Positions 56,819 to 64,000 of a DNA stretch of 64,000 nucleotides are shown here, piece by piece. Location of the stretch: positions 408,501 to 472,500 of the forward strand of contig CAJNDT010006002.1 of NCBI GenBank assembly GCA_905221615.1, given 5' to 3'. A program made the position numbers and the translations under genes. This DNA comes from Symbiodinium sp. CCMP2592. Taxonomy: Eukaryota > Sar > Dinophyceae > Suessiales > Symbiodiniaceae. Position 1 is the first letter of the stretch; each line of letters opens with the position of its first letter. Under the pieces are notes generated by a model. It saw only the letters and a list, made by a program, of their open reading frames with translations, was not told where the DNA came from and made no database searches.

Positions 56819-59075
56819 AACCGTAAACCCACCAAGCTCCTGTGCTTCAGGTCCTCAAACCATTCCACCTCCTTTGGTGGGTTTTGGGTTTTGGTGTAGG
56901 GCTTACGGTTTTAGGTTTAGGGTTTGGGGTGTAGCGCTTTGGGTTTAGATACGCAGGAACGTAGTATACATTGCCGTCATTGGGATCTATAGTGAGTAAT
57001 AGGATTTGACTAGTATGGATAACTCAAACTAGACCCCTAAGCAAGAACCCATTCATTTGGTGGTGCTTCAGGATCTGTGCTCATGGTTTGGGAATCTAGG
57101 GCCTAGGGGTTTAGAGCTTGAGGGTTTAGGGTTCCATGTGCAATATAGATGTCTTACGAATTAACATGGTTTTAGGGTTTTGTTTTACTGCAACTTATGG
57201 GAAGCCCTGTTAGTAAATACTTAGCCTTCCTTAATAGGATTTTCCCACATGTCACGGCCGGCTCGCATAGGAAACTCAGTTGCGTAGGACAGGATACCTC
57301 ACGCTAGTTGCGGCTCAAACGAAGGATCCGAACTGCGCAAACACTTCCAAACACGCAGCACCCGCAGGGCATGCTGCCTTCTGCTGCGGTAGCAAAAACA
57401 GCCCCGGCTCTCAAAACTGAACCCCTACAATAGAAACAAAATCGGCCAAAGCCTCTTCACCTGAAGCCCTAGACTTGAAATAAGTCCTTGAAATTGGAAT
57501 AGGGTTTTGGGATATGCTATGCAGACCCCCACATCAGGGAATCTGGACAGGCACCAGTCCTGAGGGAACTTCTGGAAGGCCACGGCGATGGATGCTCCCC
57601 GAATTCGGGCACAGTGGACATACCTTAAGGTTTAGGGTTTCTGGCTTGGGGGTTTAGGGTGTAGGGTTTAGCGTCTAGGGTGTATCCCAAAAAGGATCTT
57701 GTTTGGGGAACCCTTGAAAGCACTGCAGTTGTCGGGACCAAGCTTCTCTAGGGTTTAACTTGAAGGCTTAACTTACACCCTGCACATCCCCCTTATGCAA
57801 ACCTTGACCCTATACATGCTAAATTCAGAACCTACAAAGCAGACACTCAACCTCAGCGGGCCCGCGGCTGCTGGGTTGAAGGTTCACACGTTTACACAAT
57901 CGTACTGGTAACTTTAACGTCATAATAAAATTCGCGCTGGCATGGGTAAAAGATCTACAAACATCCCAACAATAGGCAAGCTACGAATGAGGTGCAATGA
58001 GCAGCAAGCTTTTAGCGCTCACGCTGCTTTGTTGATGCTGCGTTACTTGGGAAACAACATTCTTACTGGCATGGTCTTAACGCATGCTGGTGAGGACACT
58101 CGTGCAGGATACAAAAACATTGACAAATGAGGAAAGTAGCGATGATAAAACACATTCGACTTTTCATGGGGCCTCATTCTCAAGGATTCTAAACCCTAGA
58201 CCCCTTTAAGGAACCCTTCTATGATCCCTTTAAAGGAACCCTAAAACCCTAAACCCTAAGACCTTCAAGGATTCGGGGTTTGGGGTTTAGGGGCTACGGC
58301 GGGCGCCAGCCGATAGCTCTTTTGCTCCTGTCCGCAATGTTGGTCAGAATCATCAACTTCGTGCCACTGACCGCACGGACTGCGGTCAGCCTACTCCGAG
58401 ACACAGATGCTTCGGAGTAGAACGGAGTGGCAAGATTTCGAAATGACCGCTTCCGGCTAGCCCTGGCCACAATTAAGCTCGTGACAAAGCACGGCTCGCT
58501 TGTAGCCAGGGATGAAGCCCCTAAATCCTAAACCCTACCACGGTGAAACGACTGACGGACCAGACACGGCCCACAGAGATATAAAGGAAGGAAAACACAT
58601 GCACCTGGACGACGTCTCTGAAAAGAAATCCAAGCGCAACGATTTGCGAGGCTGCAGGCGTTCTCAAATGTCTCCTGAATGCCAGAAAAGCTGGGGCATG
58701 CCTCTGCAACGGGTGATGACCCGAGCGATGTAGGTGAGACAGATTACCGAAAGAGGTTTATGCTGGGTGAGTCAGGACTTGCTCCTTCAGCCTCTGCCGT
58801 GGCTGAGGCTTGATGATGGTTCTGTGAAACTCCCATTTTAGTAGTATGCTATGCGGCTATGCTGAAAAGGCTCAAGGATACCTGCTGACTGCCGGTGGAG
58901 TCAGTGCGATGATGACTCCAGAGAAGCTGCTCCGCGGGAGCATTGATATCGTGCACCGAAAGCACCGAAAGCTCAAGTGGGGGCCTGAACAATTGCAAAC
59001 ATTGTTCCTTAGGCTTTCTTCTTAATGACTATACTGTAATATCAACCACAACCCTCTTGCAATAATTACGGCCCC
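56819..59075. other. Gene-free spacer
   Basis: G-rich telomere-like DNA at about 56875-56945, 57100-57135 and 57625-57685; C-rich at 58185-58260. Open frames at 57942-58130 and 58512-58733 match nothing I recognise. Confidence 0.45.
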
Positions 59076-59199
59076 CTACGTGGAAGGGCAGGGGACTTAG
59101 TAAGTAGGTTATAAGTAGAGTTATAAGTACCCAAAATGGAATTACCCCAATTATAACCCTACTTATAACCTACTTACTAAGTCCCCTGCCCTTCCAAGC
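59076..59199. mobile_element. MITE-like foldback, CTACTTGG family, copy 3 (inverted centre)
   Basis: The arms CTACGTGGAAGGGCAGGGGA and TCCCCTGCCCTTCCAAG bracket a centre that reads in the opposite orientation to 47490-47615 (AGTACCCAAAATGGAATTACC). Confidence 0.8.
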
Positions 59200-59309
59200 A
59201 TAAATCTATGAAGAGCAGTTCTTCAAACACAGCCAACCTCTAGTCTGCACTTCGTTCAGCATGGGTCGCATCGCCGCGCGCTTCCTCAACCTCCAGGAGC
59301 GTAATGTTG

Positions 59310-59433
59310 GGGGCCTTAACGAGGTTTAGGGTTTAGGATATTATATGGTACAGTTATTCAGAATAACTGTAACATATCATATATGCAAGTATGGAATAAT
59401 GTATTCTATACTTGCATTAGCATTAAGGAGCCT
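59310..59433. mobile_element. Double-hairpin element
   Basis: Two adjacent palindromes: ACAGTTATTC/GAATAACTGT (59350-59370) and TGCAAGTATGGAATA/TATTCTATACTTGCA (59384-59416). Outer GGGGCCTTAA and TTAAGGAGCC resemble other element ends here. A TTTAGGG pair sits inside the left edge. Confidence 0.6.
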
Positions 59434-59488
59434 TAATTAATTAATGAACAGCAAAATTCGAGGTGGGGCCCTGTCTGGCAAAATACAT

Positions 59489-59592
59489 GGGAGTTGCCGA
59501 AAATGGGGGGGTTACCTTTTTGGGGACCCTTATCATACGGATTCTACTATTTAGGGTACTATATTAGGGCCCCCTAGTTTCGGAAACTCCTC
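59489..59592. mobile_element. MITE-like element, GGGAGTTTCCGAAAAT family, copy 2
   Basis: GGGAGTTGCCGAAAATGG at the left and AGTTTCGGAAACTCCTC at the right; CAT flanks both sides. The internal block is in reverse orientation relative to 40697-40802 (GGGTACTATATTAGGG). Confidence 0.75.
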
Positions 59593-60393
59593 CATGGGAA
59601 CTTAAAAGCTTACCTAATGTATCCTTGTTCTCGACTGAAGTGAACTACTACCAAAACCCAAAAAATACCTAAACCTAACACCACCCTGAACTCTGAACCT
59701 CAAACTGAAGACAAAAGAACATATCCAAAACGGTAAACCCCTCGAACCCCTCGTTGAAACATCCTTGCGTGAAGCCGGCCTCCGCGAAATTGTCAAGGAA
59801 CCTGGGCTCAGGCTCTGGCAAACTCACTCTTAGGGACACTCAACTTCCATACTAAACTCCTTATTATAGGTATTAAGGCCCCCTACCCCCATCCCCCTAC
59901 CCCCCTAAGGGTCCTTGTGACTCACCCAGAGAGCGCAATACGAAATTAATTCGGCCTCGTACAACGTAAATCTCACAGACCCGATACCCTCTCAAGACTG
60001 AAGCGCCCAGCAAAAGCGTCCTTTAAGCAGCAATCTGTCCAAAAGAAGTTCAGGAAAGCTCATATCAGGTCACAGGTTTCTGGACCGCCTTATCCAAACC
60101 TTGGAGGGTTCCTTCGAGGGCTAAGGGTTTAGGGTTTAGGGTTTAGGGGGGTAAAACTTCCTTAAACGGGCTCCCTTAACGGTTCCATAAAAGGATTTAG
60201 GGTTTTGGGGTAGTTCCAGCAGCTGCTGGCCAGGCACACTCTGCTGTATCGGTCCTTACGCTTGTGAATTACAACTGAGGGGCTTGGGGTCCGCATGGAG
60301 GGTTGAGATTGAGGCTTGAGGGCTTATATAAGATTGTCTACGGCGTGCAGCAACACTTTGGCTGTGGAGCGAAACAAAAACCCACACGACACC
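59593..60393. other. Gene-free spacer
   Basis: C-rich decayed DNA at 59640-59710 and a TTTAGGG triplet at 60124-60146. Isolated CCCAGAGAG element ends near 59925. Confidence 0.45.
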
Positions 60394-60584
60394 TAATATA
60401 GTGGCCTAAATAACTAGAACAGGGTTCTGGGCCCTATTATACTATAAATATAAGAAGGAACCCCCAACATAGTATTGGTATCTATGAAGGCCCCTTAGCT
60501 ATAGTATCCTTGTAGATCACCTATTGTAACCCTGATAAACCCCTTTAAAGGAACCCTATTCTAATTATTAAGCCCCCTATATTG
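60394..60584. mobile_element. MITE-like element, TATAGGGGCCTT family
   Basis: Begins TAATATAGTGGCCTAAATAA and ends TTATTAAGCCCCCTATATT. The core GGGCCCTATTATACTATA and the 3' part with CCCTTTAAAGGAACCCTA match the copy at 46931. Confidence 0.75.
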
Positions 60585-60937
60585 CTTGCAGTTTAGCCCA
60601 GGATCTGAGTCTTGCAAGGTGTGGTATGCGGCCTCACCTTCATTGCCCACCTCGTATGCCAGACAGGTTTAGGCTGTCAGTGTTAAAGCAGGAAAGCGGG
60701 TCTTATGACCCAAAAGGTTTCATAATGCTGGCAGTGTGAAATCCGACAAAGTTTGTGAAAAATTGCCACTTCGGGGACGAAGTTGCCGTCTGACTCTTCT
60801 TGGTGGCGGGCTCCGGCTTCGAGAAGCTGCTTGCGGCGTGCCACGAGACCCGCCAGACCCCCGAACCCCTCAGAGTCCTCCTGGCAAGAGGGGCTGAAGG
60901 TTGCTATTAAGGAACTTCGTGTAAGATACCACAGAAG

Positions 60938-60970
60938 AGGGATGGATGGATGGATGGATGGATAGATACA
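60938..60970. repeat. GGAT tetranucleotide microsatellite
   Basis: About six GGAT units running into AGATACAT. Frames across it are artefacts. Confidence 0.85.
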
Positions 60971-61034
60971 TAAGTCTTGGATCAAGAATGTATTCGTGGG
61001 ATATATAGGCATTTTACGGCTTAGGGTTTTGAGG

Positions 61035-61088
61035 TAATATAGGACCCCGAGTAACCCTTTAAAGGAACCCTACTTCTGATTATTAAGA
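61035..61088. mobile_element. Truncated TATAGGGGCCTT family element
   Basis: TAATATAGGACCCC joined directly to AACCCTTTAAAGGAACCCTA and GATTATTAAG, as if the middle of the 60394-type element were deleted. Confidence 0.55.
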
Positions 61089-61394
61089 CTGTTGGGGTCC
61101 GGTGCCAGAGGGTCTGAAACAGCTTTCGGGTTCACAGGACGGCCTTCGGCCTAGGGGACCCCAGGGCTTTGGCTCAATAGTTTTCGAGGGTTTAGGGTTT
61201 AGGCCTGACTTCGACACCCTGTATACACTACACCCGAAACTAAACCCCAAAGCCGAACCTCATGAGACTCTTGAAGATGATCTGGCACGTAGAACTGGAT
61301 GTCGACGGGGCCCTGGGAGAACGTGACCCGTCGTCGAGGAATGGGAACCAACGTCTCCTGTTTGAGGTTCCGGTAGGGTTGAGGGTCTAGGCGT

Positions 61395-61500
61395 TTAGGG
61401 GTTTAGAGTTTAGGGTTGAGGGTTTAGGGTTTAGGGGTTTCGAGGTTTAGAGAGAGAGAGGGAGAAAGACAAAGAGACAGAGAGAGCGAGAGGGAGTGAA
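61395..61500. repeat. TTTAGGG variants followed by GA-rich tract
   Basis: TTTAGGGG and TTTAGAG units to about 61450, then GAGAGAGAGGG and AGACAAAGAGACAG to about 61495. Confidence 0.8.
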
Positions 61501-61794
61501 CCATGAACCACATAAAGGAACCTTGAAGGGCTTCTTATGGCTTAATAGTCCGTAATAGTCCGTAACCCCGACAAGACCACACTCCAAAAATGCTTTGAGC
61601 TTCTTGTGGAGGGTTGGGGATACAGTTTGCCGGTCTTAGCCTGTGAGGTTGGCGGATCAAGGCTTCGAATGGGTTAGGGTTTGGGGTTTAGGGTTTTTTG
61701 TTTTTTTTGAGGGCTCTTTTCCAACTGCAGTACAGCTAGGGTTTAGGGTTTAGTCTGCCTTAAGTGAGACCGGGCTCAGCAGTACGATGTTCGG

Positions 61795-61894
61795 TAATAT
61801 AGGGGCCTGCCAATACTATTTTGGGGGCTCCTTATTATGCTTGTAGTATAATAGGCTCCAAAACCCTATTCTAAATATTACGGCCCCTACATTA
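61795..61894. mobile_element. Short TATAGGGGCCTT family element, inverted centre
   Basis: TAATATAGGGGCCTGCCAAT at the left and TATTACGGCCCCTACATTA at the right. The centre (ACTATTTTGGGGGCTCCTTA then TAGTATAATAGG) is the reverse complement of the core of 48931-49106. Confidence 0.75.
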
Positions 61895-62043
61895 ATTAAG
61901 CGATGCTGGTTGCTCTCTGGGGTCCTCTTCCTGCAGCACGGATTTGGAGCTTCCGCACCCAGACGTTGTGGTCGACGGTTTTGCCGCAGGATTGCTGAAC
62001 CGTCGAGGAGCTGGCAGGCCCTGTCCTAGGCCGTTCTTGGGGC

Positions 62044-62169
62044 CCCTAAACCCTAAACCCTAAACCCTAAACCCTAAACCCTAAACCCTAAACCCTAAAC
62101 CCTAAACCCTAAACCCTAAACCCTAAACCCTAAACCCTAAACCCTAAACCCTAAACCCTAAACCCTAAA
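62044..62169 (-). repeat. Perfect CCCTAAA telomere array, 18 units
   Basis: Eighteen consecutive exact CCCTAAA units (126 bp), bounded by GGGGC on the left and TCGTGTTTAG on the right. It is the only long, perfect array in the window, yet is embedded in ordinary spacer on both sides, so it is interstitial in this assembly. Confidence 0.97.
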
Positions 62170-63277
62170 TCGTGTTTAGTTGGGGGAGTTCACGGCGTGC
62201 CGCGCGGAAGCGACAACCCCGCCCTTATGCCACCCAGGCTCCATTCTAATCGAGTTGCGAAATTATCTTCGGCTATACGTCTGGAAACGGCAGGTCAACA
62301 CAGTATGTTGATCAGCTCCCTGTAAGATTTTGTGAATCTTGGGGAATTGTCTTCTAGGGTTTTGGGAAATTGGGGGACTTTACGATGGTGGAGTTTGCGG
62401 GTTGGGGGTCGGGTTTGAGAGCAACTTCGGGACTTATGATTTTGGGAGTGTAGATGCAAAACTGGGAATGGGGTGGTTGGCCACGGAATGGAAGGGGAAC
62501 CCACACAAGCAAAAACATGCAAGAGTTGACAACACACGATCGGGCCTTGTTTCGGGCCGGCCTTGATTTTCAGGTGCTTAAACATGCTTAAACATTAAGG
62601 CTTCTCGGAGTTTAAGATGGGGGGAATCGGAGTTTAGGGGGTTAGGGGTTTCAGATTGTCGGGGAATAGGCGTTTAGGGGGTTGGGGTTTTCAGGTTGTC
62701 GGGGAACAGGAGTTTTGGAGGTTATACAGGTTTTGGTGCTTTAAGCTATAGAACTTAGGGGATTGGGGGATGAGGGGTTTAATAGCTTTTGGGGGATTCT
62801 GGCTATAGGGTTTTAAGGGCTTAGGCTTTCAAGATTACTCAAGAGAACAGGGCATTGGGAGATGAGGATTTTAATGGATTTGGATTTTCGGGTTTTAAGG
62901 GATTAGGACGATTACGATTCCAGATTCTGTCATTTTGGTAAGCGGTGCGGCACTTCAAAATCACACGTCTTTGTGCTAGACAGCGAATCCGTTTGTTCAG
63001 CCAGACTGTGGTTGTGCTGACTTCGTTGGACGTCGCCAAAGGCTCGGCGGGCTCGCTTGCGCCCGCTGGCTGGCAGTCAGCAGGGTTGCGGGTTTAGTTC
63101 GGCTTGAGGGTTTAAGGTTCAGGCGTTGAAGGTTTAAAGTGTTAGGGCTTAAGGTTCTTACTCCACGAAACGAGACTCTGCCAACTAGAAAACAAGTCTT
63201 CTCACGCATCCCGGCTTCTTCTCAAGAAGATAGTTTGCTAAAGGCCCCTTCAAGGAACCCTGTAAGGATCCCTCAAA
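62170..63277. other. Gene-free spacer
   Basis: G-rich decayed DNA with GTTTAGGGGGTTGGGG-type units at about 62610-62700, repeated two or three times with TCAGATTGTCGGGGAA. No gene recognised. Confidence 0.5.
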
Positions 63278-63405
63278 TCAAAGGGTAAAAGGAGGGACCC
63301 CTAATAAGGACCCCTAGGTATATACCCTTAACATAGCCAATATATACCCATTATATAGTTATAGGCTAGGGGTCCCCATTAAGGGTCCCTCCTTTTCCCC
63401 CTTGA
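63278..63405. mobile_element. MITE-like foldback, AAGGGTAAAAGGAGGGACCC family, copy 3
   Basis: TCAAAGGGTAAAAGGAGGGA at the left; the right end is TCCCTCCTTTTCCCCCTTGA, a near-perfect inverse; 128 bp. Confidence 0.88.
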
Positions 63406-63523
63406 TTAAAGGATCCCCAGGCCCCTGAACCCTGAACATGAACCAATCTCTCAAGAACGGTCGAGCGTCGTGGCCCAAGCGGCTTTTGCGGCAAGAGTGC
63501 TGCGGAGTCGGACATCCCTATAT

Positions 63524-63849
63524 CCCAGAGACTCCCACACGCCTTGATTAAGAAGATAGCCCCTGTGCAGCATTCTAAGAAGCCCCTCTATCTCAAGGGA
63601 TATGGGAGTTTCCGAAAATGGAGGACCTAATATAGTACCCTAAATAGGAGGATCCTTGTTATCAGGACCCCGGAATAAGGTACCCCTAACTCCTCTAGTA
63701 GAAGCCAGAAAATTGGAACATGGCTTCAGGAGGATTAGTGCTAGGATCCCTTATATATACTTTACCTTTAAGGCCGTGAGGATATTGATGTTCCAACTTT
63801 CTGGCTTCTACTGTATATTCTTTACTAAAGGGGCTTGGGAGTCTCTAGA
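63524..63849. mobile_element. Nested MITE-like elements
   Basis: The outer ends are of the CCCAGAGACTCC family (63524 and GGGAGTCTCTAG at about 63838-63849). Inside lie a left part of the GGGAGTTTCCGAAAAT family (about 63605-63690) and a separate hairpin whose arms TAGTAGAAGCCAGAAA (63696) and TTTCTGGCTTCTACT (about 63798-63812) enclose about 75 bp. Confidence 0.7.
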
Positions 63850-63954
63850 TACGCGAAGACGCGAAGACAGGGAAAGACTCTAAGTCTTCGAGCAGAAAAC
63901 TCCAAAAGGGCCGAAATTCCCAGTCGTGACGCGATGTAGCGGTTTTCGGTCTAC

Positions 63955-64000
63955 CCAGAGAGCCCAATACCCCTTAATTAAGGAATATAGCTTAAATCAT
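63955..64000. mobile_element. CCCAGAGA-family element cut by the window end
   Basis: CCCAGAGAGCCCAATACCCC then TTAATTAAGGAATATAG match the left end of 56648-56818; the rest lies beyond the window. Confidence 0.6.

Noticed and set aside
57942-58130. 62-codon plus-strand frame starting MGKRSTNIPTIGKLRMR
   Set aside because: Looks protein-like in composition but is short, unsupported by a paralogue or motif, and could arise by chance.
62044-62169. A true chromosome end
   Set aside because: Nearly 2 kb of ordinary spacer with MITE-like elements continues on the far side, so it is interstitial unless the assembly is wrong.

Overview
The window looks like gene-poor nuclear DNA of a unicellular eukaryote. 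Three things point this way. (i) It has a Mago nashi homologue, a eukaryote-only exon-junction-complex protein, at 41469-41969 (-). (ii) The Arabidopsis-type telomere heptamer TTTAGGG/CCCTAAA occurs everywhere, from one perfect 18-unit array (62044-62169) to thoroughly decayed copies that make up much of the intergenic DNA. (iii) There are very long microsatellites and many short hairpin-forming (MITE-like) elements. A dinoflagellate or related alveolate is my best guess, because TTTAGGG telomeres, large 42-residue TPR families, repeat-rich spacers and intronless genes fit. This is inference: I found no dinoflagellate spliced-leader sequence and no rRNA or tRNA gene.

Layout. 1-0.9 kb: a GGTACAA foldback and TA/TG microsatellites. 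0.88-10.4 kb: duplicon copy A, holding a frameshifted polytopic membrane-protein gene and a TPR-repeat gene (both -), plus a 570-bp ATACAT array. 10.4-32.6 kb: no convincing gene; decayed telomeric DNA, GTA/CTA arrays, three near-identical 110-bp elements, and a probable third, geneless relative of part of the duplicon (21.1-23.5 kb). 32.6-39.9 kb: duplicon copy B in the same orientation, with intact membrane and TPR frames. 41.5-42.0 kb: the Mago gene. 42-64 kb: no convincing gene; telomere-like arrays and at least eight MITE-like families, some nested.

Genes. In both duplicon copies the membrane-protein frame lies just upstream of the TPR frame on the minus strand. In copy A the TPR frame has no in-frame ATG before its first repeats. 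In copy B homology continues upstream of the first ATG as far as a shared AG|GCT. The simplest reading is one gene whose membrane exon is spliced to a cytoplasmic TPR exon. The Mago protein would act separately in nuclear mRNA processing.

The most unusual signal is that several short telomere-like arrays are bracketed by direct repeats of flanking DNA. The clearest four cases have 23-26 bp repeats (11234-11324, 40007-40089, 46086-46229, 51701-51773); weaker ones are at 30757-30896, 28931-29044 and 17083-17151. This looks like telomeric DNA inserted with a target duplication of fairly constant length, repeated over time and then decaying into the TTTAGGG-like background.
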